From Granulicella rosea (GTDB lineage: Bacteria > Acidobacteriota > Terriglobia > Terriglobales > Acidobacteriaceae): 64,000 bases of DNA. Of the stretch, positions 48,876 to 57,052 are shown in pieces. Where the stretch lies: NCBI RefSeq assembly GCF_900188085.1, contig NZ_FZOU01000007.1, positions 186,001-250,000 on the forward strand, in the 5' to 3' direction. The notes beneath the pieces were generated by a model that did not search any database, was not told where the DNA came from, and worked only from the letters and a program-made list of their open reading frames with translations. Both the position numbers and the translations under genes were made by a program. The first letter of the stretch is position 1; each line of letters opens with the position of its first letter.

Positions 48876-49146
48876 GTCCGTCTTCTCCTGTGTCTTACTC
48901 AAACTTTGGACCGCACCACCCGCGCTTCCGGTTTCTTCAGAATACGCCTTGTTCAGCGCCTCTGGCGGTCATGTCCCAAAGGTGAGGATATCGGCCACGC
49001 TGCGCTGTGTAAAGCCGGACAGGTCAATTTGGGCCGAAACCGGGACGAATGCGTTCAAAATAGCAACCCGCGATGAAAATCTGGTTCTCCACCGCTGGAA
49101 GACGCGTCCAATGCATATTGGCTTTCGGCCCGAAGGAGACCTTACG

Positions 49147-49956
49147 TTGCGCGCAGAAGACTGGTGGAGACTCGACAAGGTTGCGGCGATGACGCCGCTG
49201 GCGCTCGGACTTGTGCTTGGGCTGACCGCACTGGCGCAGGGCGAGCCGCCCAAGGCCGCGCGTGGCGATGAGCCGCCTCCGCCCAGGGCCGCCAATGCGA
49301 AGCCGTGCCCAGCCAGCGGCGAACCGCGCAGGTTTGCCGACGGCGCACATCCGGCGGTTGAGGTCGTCGTGAAGATGGATGTCGACGTGGACGGCGCGCC
49401 GAACGCCTATGGCCCGCCGGGCAAAAAGGCGCTCGACATCGAGAAGCACGCTCACTCGCCGAAGGACAGCGAGCACCCCGGCGCGGTCGTCGGCTACATG
49501 ACCGAGTACGAGGGCGGACCGCCGACCGTGCAGGGCAAGAACGATCCCTACCCCGGCTACTACGTCTCGCAGACCGACTTCGCCGATAAGGACAACAAGC
49601 GCATGGAAGACCCGCGCCGGTATGTCGACGCGACGAAGATCAACTACGTCGTGCAAGGCCGCGTGGCGCGGACGAGCGGCGTGACCATGGGCGACTTCGC
49701 CACGGTGTATAGCTGCCGGACGGGCAAGAGCGTCTACGCGATCGTCGCCGATTCGGGCAACGAGAGCGGCGCGGAGGGCTCGCTGGCGCTGGTGAAGGCG
49801 CTGGGTTACCGCGCGAACGACGGCATCGACGACTCGGTCGACGACAAGGAGATCGTGGTGCGTTACTACCCGAACTCCAACCCGCAGAAGACGTTCTTCA
49901 AGTCGCAGGCGGAGATCGATGCGGCGGCGAAGAAGCTGGGACTGACGAAGTACTGA
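49147..49956 (+). CDS. Glycoside hydrolase family 75-like chitosanase, secreted
   Basis: The best start is a TTG at 49147 with AAGGAG eight bases before it. The ATGs at 49111 and 49189 are alternatives. After a signal-like segment MTPLALGLVLGLTALAQG and a proline-rich linker come the domain features: VVGYMTEYEGGPPTVQGKND, PGYYVSQTDF, YVDATKINYVVQGRVARTSG, VTMGDFATVYSCRTGKSVYA and IVADSGNESGAEGSLALVKA. The last motif (AIxxDxGxxxGxEGSLxL) is typical of GH75 chitosanases of fungi and bacteria, which cut glucosamine chains. It acts outside the cell. Operon partners are not evident. Confidence 0.65.
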   Translation: MRAEDWWRLDKVAAMTPLALGLVLGLTALAQGEPPKAARGDEPPPPRAANAKPCPASGEPRRFADGAHPAVEVVVKMDVDVDGAPNAYGPPGKKALDIEKHAHSPKDSEHPGAVVGYMTEYEGGPPTVQGKNDPYPGYYVSQTDFADKDNKRMEDPRRYVDATKINYVVQGRVARTSGVTMGDFATVYSCRTGKSVYAIVADSGNESGAEGSLALVKALGYRANDGIDDSVDDKEIVVRYYPNSNPQKTFFKSQAEIDAAAKKLGLTKY

Positions 49957-49983
49957 ACTTGCATGGACCCGCCAATACGGCTT

Positions 49984-50077
49984 GTCATCCTGAGCGGAGC
50001 GAAGGACCTGCTTTCTGGGGTTGCATGGAGACATCCGGGGGCCCCTCAAGCAGATCCTTCGCTACGCTCAGGATGAC
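49984..50077. repeat. Family A inverted repeat
   Basis: GTCATCCTGAGCGGAGCGAA followed by GGACCTGCTTT, and the opposite arm AAGCAGATCCTTCGCTACGC ending CAGGATGAC. The arms pair over about 30 bases with an internal loop. Between the chitosanase-like and the reductase genes. Confidence 0.85.
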
Positions 50078-50133
50078 AGGCGTTTGCTGGTACGAAGACG
50101 CTCTGGTGAGACGAAGCTCTGGTGAAACGAAGC

Positions 50134-50754
50134 TCAGTGATTCACCACCGTCACGGCCCGACCTACATACCGCTCGCTCTCGATCTGATCCACCAGAAAA
50201 TTCGCCAGGTCGGCGCGGTTGATCGAGTGGCCCGTCACGCCGGGCGCCAGCACCTTCACGTCGCCGGTGGCGGGTTCGTCCTTCAGGATCGGCGGCCGGG
50301 CGATGGTGTAGTTCAGGCCGCTGGCGCGCACGATGGCTTCCATGTTCGCCTTGTCGGGCGTCGAACCGCGCAGGAAGGTCGTCATCAGCAGAAAGCGGTA
50401 CCAGAACGGCGCCTGCGCGCGGCTGTCGCCGAGGCCCATCATCGAGACGACGATCAACCGGCGCACCCCCTCGGTCTGCATGGCCGAGACGATGTTCCGC
50501 ACCGACGTGCTCTCGAGCGTCGTCGCCTTGTAGGGCGTCGTACCGCCGATGGCCTCGACGACCGCCTGCTGCCCGCGCATGGCGGCCTGCACGTCGGCTG
50601 AACGCGTCGCGTCTCCAGCGACCACGCGCACGCCGGGCTTCGTGAACTTCGCCGGATCGCGCACCAGCACGGTCACCTCGTGCCCTTTGGCCAGCGCCGC
50701 GTCGACGACGAGGCCGCCGGTCTTGCCCGTTGCTCCGAATACCAGAAGCCTCAT
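50134..50754 (-). CDS. NAD(P)H-binding atypical SDR (flavin-reductase/YwnB-like)
   Basis: 206 residues. The Rossmann motif LLVFGATGKTGGLVVDAAL opens it, with VLVRDPAKFT binding the second strand and VVAGDATRSADVQAAM as third strand. RRLIVVSMMGLGD and LNYTIARPPILKDEPATGDV follow the extended/atypical SDR pattern, which lacks the YxxxK pair of classical SDRs. The substrate is unknown. It shares strand with the next cupin gene, whose stop is 14 bases before its start, suggesting one transcript. In the hydroxynitrile-lyase neighbourhood it could reduce a carbonyl product (inference). Confidence 0.82.
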   Translation of the reverse strand: MRLLVFGATGKTGGLVVDAALAKGHEVTVLVRDPAKFTKPGVRVVAGDATRSADVQAAMRGQQAVVEAIGGTTPYKATTLESTSVRNIVSAMQTEGVRRLIVVSMMGLGDSRAQAPFWYRFLLMTTFLRGSTPDKANMEAIVRASGLNYTIARPPILKDEPATGDVKVLAPGVTGHSINRADLANFLVDQIESERYVGRAVTVVNH

Positions 50755-50767
50755 ACCGCCTCCTGTG

Positions 50768-51304
50768 TCACGCCTGCTTCAACAGCTCCGTCCTGTACTT
50801 CGGCGCCAGCGCCTCGGCCTTCGCGCGGAACGCTGCCTGCTCGGTCTCGCTCAGCTTCGGCGGAGGCGTCGTGCGCGTGGCGACGGGGACGCCGACCTCG
50901 GCGAAGAACTCCTCCTGCCCGGCGGGCGAGCAGATGCAGAGCAGCCGCACATCCTGACCGCTTTCGTTGTGGAACTGGTGCGGCGCATTGGCCGGAATGT
51001 GGACGGTCTGGCCTGCCTTCACGGTCGTCTTCTCGCCCCGGAAGGTCGCGACCATCTCGCCTTCGAGCAGGATGAAACTCTCCTCGAAGTCGTGCCGGTG
51101 CGGAGGCGGTCCGCCGCCGGGCGGGATGTGCATGTCGATGAGGCAGAAGCGCCCGGCCGTGTCTCTGCCGTTGAGCAAGACCGTGTAGGTGTCGCCCACC
51201 AGGCCGATGTGCGCGAGACCGGGCTTGTCGGCGAAGGCCAGCGCAAGGCCGCGGGCAAGGTCGTCGGATGGAAGCGGGGTGAACGGTGAATCGTGTTCGG
51301 CCAT
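50768..51304 (-). CDS. Cupin protein, quercetin-dioxygenase-like
   Basis: 178 residues. Cupin motif 1 [20 protein letters not shown] and motif 2 [20 protein letters not shown]. It has [12 protein letters not shown], typical of single-domain cupins with a metal site of several His and Glu. The C-terminal helix ([20 protein letters not shown]) is extra. It is divergent from the hydroxynitrile lyase gene at 51402, with the promoters in the 98-base gap. The substrate is not deducible. Confidence 0.82.
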   Translation of the reverse strand: MAEHDSPFTPLPSDDLARGLALAFADKPGLAHIGLVGDTYTVLLNGRDTAGRFCLIDMHIPPGGGPPPHRHDFEESFILLEGEMVATFRGEKTTVKAGQTVHIPANAPHQFHNESGQDVRLLCICSPAGQEEFFAEVGVPVATRTTPPPKLSETEQAAFRAKAEALAPKYRTELLKQA

Positions 51305-51401
51305 ATTGCTCCTCTCGCACTCTTCCGGTTCAGATGCGCTCTGCCCATTGCAGGCCGCTTTACTTTGGCTTCAAGCTAACATCGATACAGGAGATACAGC
51401 C

Positions 51402-51797
51402 ATGGAAATTCGCCGCAACGGCTCACAGCCCTCGAACAAAGGCCCCGCCGACTGGTTCACCGGCGCGGTGCGGATCGACCAGCCGTTTCAGGGTACGGGC
51501 GAGGCGCGGGTCAGCGGCGCCATCGTCACCTTCGAACCCGGCGCGCGCACGGCCTGGCACACGCATCCGCTGGGACAGACCCTGATCGTCACGGCGGGCC
51601 TGGGCCGGGCGCAGCGCGAGGGTGGACCGATCGAAGAGATCCGCCCCGGCGACGTCATCTGGTTCGCGCCGGCGGAGAAGCACTGGCACGGCGCGACCGC
51701 CACAACCGGCGTCACCCACATCGCCATCAACGAAAAGCTCGACGGCAAGGCGGTCGACTGGCTGGAGCATGTGACCGATGAACAGTACGGCGCCTGA
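51402..51797 (+). CDS. Cupin hydroxynitrile lyase homologue (Granulicella type)
   Basis: 131 residues, the same length as the Granulicella tundricola manganese hydroxynitrile lyase. Metal ligands H53, H55 and Q59 in [11 protein letters not shown] and H94 in EKHWHGA match that enzyme. A40 and V42 in SGAIVTF match as well. Position 110 is Asn (HIAIN) where the Granulicella enzyme has Gln. The activity is reversible splitting of cyanohydrins to HCN and an aldehyde. AGGAG precedes the ATG. The next gene overlaps its 3' end by 20 bases, so it is translationally coupled. Confidence 0.85.
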   Translation: MEIRRNGSQPSNKGPADWFTGAVRIDQPFQGTGEARVSGAIVTFEPGARTAWHTHPLGQTLIVTAGLGRAQREGGPIEEIRPGDVIWFAPAEKHWHGATATTGVTHIAINEKLDGKAVDWLEHVTDEQYGA

Positions 51798-52665
51798 CGA
51801 GTTCGACGCGCTGGAGGCAAGGCTCAGAACCCTGCTGCCGGAGGTGTATCGCGACCGCTACGAGGAGGTGCAGCCGGTCTCGATGGGCTCCGCCGGGTTG
51901 AAGTTCGCGCCCGACGGCAGGGTCGCGTGGGACGAGATCTGGGGCTCGTTCTGCGACCTCGCCATGGCCGGCGGGCCGCCGCACCGGGGCACGCTGCTGA
52001 CGTCCGGCAGCCCGGAGGAGATTGCGGCCCAGCCCGAGCGCTACAACGAGGTCGTCGCCGAGCTCTGCCGCGGCGTCGCGCTGGTCACCGGGCTGCACGC
52101 AGAACCGGCCGCGCCGGGATGGGTGCGGATGTACTGCACCAGCGCCGGAATGGCTGGCTGGCTGGCGCGCGCGCTGGTGATGGAGAACATCTCCGCGCGT
52201 TTCAAGGGGCTGACGCTTGATCTGCCCGCCGGTCCCGCGTACGGGCTGGAGAAGGAGATCAAGAACGTCGTCACGGCAACCGCCAAGACCACCCACTACT
52301 GGCTGGGGCACATGTCCGACGAGCAGCACGACGCCATCGCCAGCCTCTTCCGCGTGATGGAGCGTGAGTCGCCGCTGATCCAGCCAGAGCCTGCGGCGAT
52401 GGACCCCGAGCTTGCGAAGGCGATCGAGGACTCCACCGGACTCCTTGCAACGAGCCACGGCGCCGGCTGGCTGAGCCTCGAATGCGGAGACATCCGCGCG
52501 GCCGTCTGGATGATGCGCATGCTGGTCGCGTCCAACGTACTCGCCCGCCGTGAGGGAACAGCCGTGTATGCGCCGATCAGCGAAGGCCTGGCGCGCAACG
52601 TCGTCCGGGCGCACCGGCTGGCCGTGGCGCGGGGAATCCTGCCTGCCAGGGTGAACGCCACCTAG
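51778..52665 (+). CDS. Conserved hypothetical protein coupled to the hydroxynitrile lyase gene
   Basis: 295 residues, overlapping the cupin's last codons by 20 bases. Mixed alpha/beta, cytosolic, no signal. [56 protein letters not shown] and [20 protein letters not shown] are recurrent-looking segments, and the order [17 protein letters not shown] is characteristic. I do not recognise a named family. Coupling to the lyase suggests a shared pathway. The short motif GPPHRG could be a phosphate or metal contact (inference). Confidence 0.75.
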   Translation: MNSTAPDEFDALEARLRTLLPEVYRDRYEEVQPVSMGSAGLKFAPDGRVAWDEIWGSFCDLAMAGGPPHRGTLLTSGSPEEIAAQPERYNEVVAELCRGVALVTGLHAEPAAPGWVRMYCTSAGMAGWLARALVMENISARFKGLTLDLPAGPAYGLEKEIKNVVTATAKTTHYWLGHMSDEQHDAIASLFRVMERESPLIQPEPAAMDPELAKAIEDSTGLLATSHGAGWLSLECGDIRAAVWMMRMLVASNVLARREGTAVYAPISEGLARNVVRAHRLAVARGILPARVNAT

Positions 52666-52713
52666 CCGAACCGCTTGGCGAGACCGGCGCTGTGGCCTTA
52701 TAGAATCGAAGCC

Positions 52714-53667
52714 ATGCGCAGAGTCGTGATCGTTGGGCCGCCGCCGGTGCAGATCCTCGACGTCACCGGTCCGCTCGAGGTCTTTTCGAATGCGCCCGGC
52801 TACGAGGTCGTCCTCGCGAACCCTGGGCCGGAGCGGACGCTGCGCACCAACCGGGGCCTGACGCTGGGCGAAGCCGTGCCCATCGCGGAGCTGACCGGTC
52901 CGATCGACACGCTGCTGATCGCCGGCGGTCCGGGCTCGGAGACCGGCAGCTACGACCCCGCGTTCATCGCGTGGATCGCCGCAACCGCGAAGCGCTGCCG
53001 CCGCGTGGCGTCGATCTGCACCGGCGCGTTTCTGCTGGCCGAGGCGGGCCTGCTCGACGGCAAACAGGCGGTCACGCACTGGCGATTCTGCGACCGCCTC
53101 GCGCGCGAGTACCCCGCCATCACGGTGAAGCCGGAGCCGATCTACCTCAAGGACGGCTCGACCTACACCTCCGCCGGCATCACCGCCGGGCTCGACCTCT
53201 CGCTCGCGCTGGTGGAGGAGGATCACGGGCACGAGGTCGCGCTAGCCATCGCGCGCTTCCTCGTCATCTTTCTGGTGCGGCCGGGCGGACAGGCGCAGTT
53301 CAGCCACATGCTCTCGAACCAGTCCGCCGCCTCGCAGCCGCTGCGCGAGCTGCAGGTGTGGATGATCGAAAATCTGCGCGAAGACCTGAGCGTCGAGCGG
53401 CTGGCCGAACGCATGCACATGAGCGCGCGCCACTTCACCCGCGTCTGCCTGCGCGAGACTGGCATGAACCCCGGCCAGTTCGTCGACCGCATGCGCGTCG
53501 AGGCCGCGCAGCAGAGGATCGACAGCTCCGGCATGGGGTTGAAGGAAGTAGCCGGCGCCTGCGGGTTCGGCTCCGCCGACGCGCTGCGCCGCGTCTTCGT
53601 GCGCGTGCTCGGCGTGACGCCGGGCGAGTACGCCAGCCGCTTTCGCAGCACGCGGGTCTCGCAATGA
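52714..53667 (+). CDS. GlxA-type transcriptional regulator (DJ-1/PfpI domain plus AraC HTH)
   Basis: 317 residues from ATG 52714. Residues 1-190 are a DJ-1/PfpI-like domain: VVIVGPPPVQILDVTGPLEV, and ASICTGAFLLAEAGLLDGKQ with the nucleophile-elbow Cys. TAGLDLSLALVEEDHGHEVA follows. Residues about 215-317 are an AraC helix-turn-helix pair: LSVERLAERMHMSARHFTRV and MGLKEVAGACGFGSADALRR. Such regulators sense small molecules. The DJ-1 domain is also the isonitrile hydratase fold. Its place between the hydroxynitrile lyase unit and the HD hydrolase suggests it controls one or both. Confidence 0.88.
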   Translation: MRRVVIVGPPPVQILDVTGPLEVFSNAPGYEVVLANPGPERTLRTNRGLTLGEAVPIAELTGPIDTLLIAGGPGSETGSYDPAFIAWIAATAKRCRRVASICTGAFLLAEAGLLDGKQAVTHWRFCDRLAREYPAITVKPEPIYLKDGSTYTSAGITAGLDLSLALVEEDHGHEVALAIARFLVIFLVRPGGQAQFSHMLSNQSAASQPLRELQVWMIENLREDLSVERLAERMHMSARHFTRVCLRETGMNPGQFVDRMRVEAAQQRIDSSGMGLKEVAGACGFGSADALRRVFVRVLGVTPGEYASRFRSTRVSQ

Positions 53668-53839
53668 AGCGCGATGCGCAACCATCGGCGATGCGCAATG
53701 ATCCACAGGGAGCCATGCAAAACCAGCCCGATCTGCGTGTCCTAAATTGACGTATCCGCGTCATGGCAAAGCGCCACGACGGAGCCTAGTGTTGAACCTG
53801 TGAGCAGCGATCGAGCAAAGCTCACAGGAGGAAACACCC

Positions 53840-54484
53840 ATGGCTGCCACCGCTACTTCCCGCATCGCCGTTCCCGACAGCAAGCTCGCCCAGGCGATCA
53901 CCGAGTTCATCCGCGACACCGAGTCGCCGCTGCTCTTCCACCATTCCAGCCGCGTGTTTCACTTCGGCGCGCTTGCTGGCCGCCAGCGCGGACTCAGCTT
54001 CAACCCGGAGCTGCTCTACGCCGGCGCCATGTTCCACGACGTCGGCCTGACGCCCTCCTACAGCAGCGCGCACGACCGCTTCGAGGTCGACGGCGCCAAC
54101 GCCGCGCGCGACTTCCTGCGCCAGTACGACATCCCGCAGCGCGACCTGGACGAGGTCTGGACCGCCATCGCGCTGCACACCACGCCGGGCATCCCGCAGT
54201 ACATGGCGCCGGTCGTCGCGCTGGTGACCGCGGGCGTCGAGATGGACGTGCTGGGCCTGACCTACCATGAGTTTTCGGACGAAGACCGCAACGCCATCGT
54301 CGCCGCCCACCCGCGCACGCCGCAGTTCAAGGAAGACATCCTGCAGGCGTTCTACGACGGCATCCACCACAAACCGGAGACGACCTTCGGCAACGTGAAG
54401 GCCGATGTGCTCGCCGATAAGGACCCCCGCTTCAAGCGCGGAAACTTCTGCAGCGTGATCCGCAATTCGCCCTGGATTGGCTGA
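53840..54484 (+). CDS. HD-domain hydrolase, cyanamide-hydratase-like
   Basis: 214 residues. HD motif ligands: H34/H35 in LLFHHSSRVFHFG, H66-D67 in AMFHDVGLTP, and a later D in TAGVEMDVLGL. The pattern (LLFHHSxR, then GAMFHDVGLT, IALHTTPGIP and FCSVIRNSPW) is that of the cyanamide hydratase/Ddi2-like HD subfamily. Those enzymes add water to a nitrile-like group. The real substrate is unknown. The start follows CACAGGAGG. It is separated from glxA by 170 bases with a likely own promoter. Confidence 0.8.
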   Translation: MAATATSRIAVPDSKLAQAITEFIRDTESPLLFHHSSRVFHFGALAGRQRGLSFNPELLYAGAMFHDVGLTPSYSSAHDRFEVDGANAARDFLRQYDIPQRDLDEVWTAIALHTTPGIPQYMAPVVALVTAGVEMDVLGLTYHEFSDEDRNAIVAAHPRTPQFKEDILQAFYDGIHHKPETTFGNVKADVLADKDPRFKRGNFCSVIRNSPWIG

Positions 54485-54505
54485 AGCTGCCCTGACAGAT
54501 CATCT

Positions 54506-54613
54506 GTCATCCTGAGCGGAGCGGAGCGCAGCGAAGTCGAAGGATCTGCTTCTTGCCCGAAGCCGCAATGCGCCACAGGCAAGAAGCAGATCCTTCGCTA
54601 CGCTCAGGATGAC
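54506..54613. repeat. Family A long inverted repeat
   Basis: GTCATCCTGAGCGGAGCGGA continues AGTCGAAGGATCTGCTTCTT. The opposite arm AAGAAGCAGATCCTTCGCTA ends CTCAGGATGAC. The two arms pair along about 35 bases. Located between the HD gene and rmuC, ends of convergent genes. Confidence 0.85.
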
Positions 54614-54631
54614 AAAATCTTGTGTCGGCAT

Positions 54632-56110
54632 TTACTGCTCTTCCACCCCACTCGCCGCCAGAGCGATCCCCGGCAGATCCTCCACCAAAAACGGCGTGGA
54701 CTCGTCCGAGCTGCTCACCTCGCGCAGCGTCCGGTTGATCGCGCGGGTCCGCACGCCGACCTCGCCCAGCGTCTTCTGAATCTTGCCGACATCGCCCTCG
54801 ACCTTATCCATTAGCTTGCCGAACTTGCCGAACTCGTTCTTCGCGCCTTCGAGCACCTTCCACACCTCGTCGCCCTTTTCCTGCAGGGCCAGCATGTGGA
54901 AGCCCATCTGGAAGCTGGTGAGGATGGCCGACAGCGTGGTCGGGCCGGCGATCGTCACGTGGCACTGCGACTGGATCGCCGACTGCAGCTCGCCCCGGCG
55001 GATGACCTCGGCGTACAGGCCCTCGGTCGGCAGGAACATGATGCCGTAGGGCGTCGTCACCGGCGGGTGAATGTACTTGCCGCAGATGCGGTCGGCCTCG
55101 GTGCGGATGGCGTTTTCAAACGCCCTGCCCTCGCGCGCGATGGCGTCCGGCAGATTGGATTCGTACGCCGCCTCCAGCCGCTCCCAGGCCTCGCGCGGGA
55201 ACTTCGCATCGATCGGCATCAGGCGCTCGCCCGCGCCCGACGGGAAGCGAATGGCGAACTCGACACGCTCCGCGCTGCCCGGCTTCACGGTCGCGTTTTC
55301 GATGTACTGGCCGGGCGCGAGCATCTGCTTGAGCAGCATGCCCAACTGCACCTCGGCGAAGCCGCCGCGCGACTTCACGTTGGTAAAGATCCGCGACAGG
55401 CCATCCACGCCCTCGGACAGCTTCGACATCTCGCCCAGCCCGGTATGCACCTTGTTCAACTGGTCCGTCACCTGGCCGAAGCTCTCGGTCAGCCGCGTGT
55501 GCAGCGTGGCGTGCAGCTTCTCGTCGACCGTGGCGCGCATCTCTTCGAGCTTGGCGGCGTTGTCCGTGTTCAGCTTCGCGAGCGACTCGCCGACCGAGGT
55601 GCGCAGCCGCTCCTGATGCTGCGCGTTGGCTGCGGTCAGCTCGTTCAGCTTGGCGTTCAGCGCCTCGCGATCTTCGAGTTGACGCTGGTTGACGGCGCCG
55701 ATGAAGCTCTGCAAACGCTGCCCGATGCCGGTCAGCTCCGCGTGGACGGCGGTGCGCAGCGTCTCGGCGGAGGCGGCGTTGTCCTTGCGGAACTCGGCCA
55801 GACCGCCGTTCAGCGCCGCTCCCAGCGTCGCGACCGAGCCGGTAATCTCCGTGCGCAGGGCGCCGAAGTCGGCCGAGGCCGCGGCACGCGAGCGCTGGGC
55901 CTCTGCGGCGATCTCGGCGCGCATGCCGGCGAGGCCACTGTGCAGCTGCTTGTCCGAAGCCTCGGCCCGCGCGTCCAGGCGCAGCAGCTGATCCGGCAGT
56001 TGCGCCTGGCGAGGGTCGGCCACCGGCGGAGCGGCCTGTCTGCGCAGGAGCAGAACGGCCAGGCACACGAGCTGGAGGACCACAAGGACGATCAGGACAG
56101 GGATGAGCAT
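54632..56110 (-). CDS. rmuC: DNA recombination protein RmuC
   Basis: 492 residues. An N-terminal membrane anchor (LIPVLIVLVVLQLVCLAVLL) is followed by a long coiled coil to about 230 (many Ala/Glu/Leu heptads with ARAEASDKQLHSGLAGMRAE). The nuclease-like core has NVKSRGGFAEVQLGMLLKQM, VEFAIRFPSGAGERLMPIDA and KFPREAWERLEAAYESNLPD. TTPYGIMFLPTEGLYAEVIR and GPTTLSAILTSFQMGFHMLA complete the PD-(D/E)xK-like RmuC family domain. RmuC limits inversions between inverted repeats, a point of interest beside so many such repeats here. Single gene. Confidence 0.93.
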   Translation of the reverse strand: MLIPVLIVLVVLQLVCLAVLLLRRQAAPPVADPRQAQLPDQLLRLDARAEASDKQLHSGLAGMRAEIAAEAQRSRAAASADFGALRTEITGSVATLGAALNGGLAEFRKDNAASAETLRTAVHAELTGIGQRLQSFIGAVNQRQLEDREALNAKLNELTAANAQHQERLRTSVGESLAKLNTDNAAKLEEMRATVDEKLHATLHTRLTESFGQVTDQLNKVHTGLGEMSKLSEGVDGLSRIFTNVKSRGGFAEVQLGMLLKQMLAPGQYIENATVKPGSAERVEFAIRFPSGAGERLMPIDAKFPREAWERLEAAYESNLPDAIAREGRAFENAIRTEADRICGKYIHPPVTTPYGIMFLPTEGLYAEVIRRGELQSAIQSQCHVTIAGPTTLSAILTSFQMGFHMLALQEKGDEVWKVLEGAKNEFGKFGKLMDKVEGDVGKIQKTLGEVGVRTRAINRTLREVSSSDESTPFLVEDLPGIALAASGVEEQ

Positions 56111-56164
56111 GTTCGTTTTTCCTTCGCCTTAGAATAGCACCGCCGCGCGCGGATCATGATAATC

Positions 56165-56176
56165 TGAACGCGTTCA
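56165..56176. promoter_or_regulatory. Palindrome TGAACGCGTTCA between rmuC and a TetR gene
   Basis: A perfect 12-base palindrome TGAACGCGTTCA, 119 bases upstream of the TetR start. Palindromes of this kind are common TetR-family operators. Its link to this regulator is inference. Confidence 0.4.
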
Positions 56177-56204
56177 AGTGCCGAGCGAGACACGCTGAGT
56201 TCTA

Positions 56205-56255
56205 CTCGAGCTGCCAGCCGAGAGCTGTTCAGCTTACAGCTCGAGAGCTGCGGCC
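56205..56255. repeat. Family C palindromic repeat
   Basis: CGAGCTGCCAGCCGAGAGCT continues GTTCAGCTTACAGCTCGAGA, with AGCT-rich arms as in the copies at 27130, 35930 and 59565. Confidence 0.5.
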
Positions 56256-56294
56256 TCGTTCGAAACGGTCCGGCCGTCGAACCACCGAGGGATC

Positions 56295-56981
56295 ATGTCC
56301 GAAACCGACGCCGTAAAGAAGTCGCCGAAGAAGTCCGAAGAGACGCGCGCGCGCATCCTCGAGGCGGCGCTCTCCATCTTTCGCGAGCGCGGCTTCGAGC
56401 GCGCAACGATGCGCGAGATCGCGACGGAGGCGGAGGTCGCCGTCGGCGCGGCCTATTACTACTTCGATTCGAAGGACGCCATCGTCATGGCGTTTTACGA
56501 GCGCGCGCAGGCCGCGATGCAGCCGGAGATCGCCGCGCGGCTCGACCGCGCGAAGACGCTCGAAGCCCGCCTGCGCGCCATCGTCTCGACCAAATTCGAG
56601 TACTTCGCGCCAAACCGCAAGCTGCTGGCCGCGCTGACCGCGCACACCGACCCCGAACATCCGCTCTCGCCCTTCAGCAGGGAGTGCGCGTCGATCCGCG
56701 CCGAGGACGTCGCGCAGTTCGACCGAGCCGCCGCCGACTCCGGCGTGAGCCTGCCGCCGACGATCGCGCCCTACCTCGGCCGCCTGCTCTGGATGTACCA
56801 GATGGGCCTCATCCTCTTCTGGGTCTACGACCGCAGCGAAGAACAGGCGCGCACGATGTTCCTCTACGAAAAAACGCTGAAGATGCTGACCGTCGGGCTG
56901 AAGCTGGCGGGATTTCCGCTGCTGCGACCGCTGCACAAGCTGGCGGGAGAGCTGCTGGCGGTGGTGTATGGGGATGCGTAG
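56295..56981 (+). CDS. TetR/AcrR family transcriptional regulator
   Basis: 228 residues. The N-terminal helix-turn-helix is SEETRARILEAALSIFRERG, then FERATMREIATEAEVAVGAA and YYYFDSKDAIVMAFYERAQA, the classic TetR opening. The remaining 150 residues form the ligand-binding/dimer domain with FEYFAPNRKLLAALTAHTDP and a tail rich in Leu. No obvious target gene is adjacent, since rmuC is divergent. It may be autoregulated through the palindrome upstream. Ligand unknown. Confidence 0.9.
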   Translation: MSETDAVKKSPKKSEETRARILEAALSIFRERGFERATMREIATEAEVAVGAAYYYFDSKDAIVMAFYERAQAAMQPEIAARLDRAKTLEARLRAIVSTKFEYFAPNRKLLAALTAHTDPEHPLSPFSRECASIRAEDVAQFDRAAADSGVSLPPTIAPYLGRLLWMYQMGLILFWVYDRSEEQARTMFLYEKTLKMLTVGLKLAGFPLLRPLHKLAGELLAVVYGDA

Positions 56982-56990
56982 ACGAAGCTA

Positions 56991-57033
56991 GACGCCCCAC
57001 CCACCGCGGTCGAGCTGCGATGGGTGGGGCGTC
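56991..57033. terminator. Bidirectional terminator between TetR and GGDEF genes
   Basis: GACGCCCCACCCA and TGGGTGGGGCGTC form a 13-base perfect stem with a 17-base loop. It lies between the converging TetR and GGDEF genes. Confidence 0.75.
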
Positions 57034-57052
57034 GCCCTGGGGAGGGACCTCG

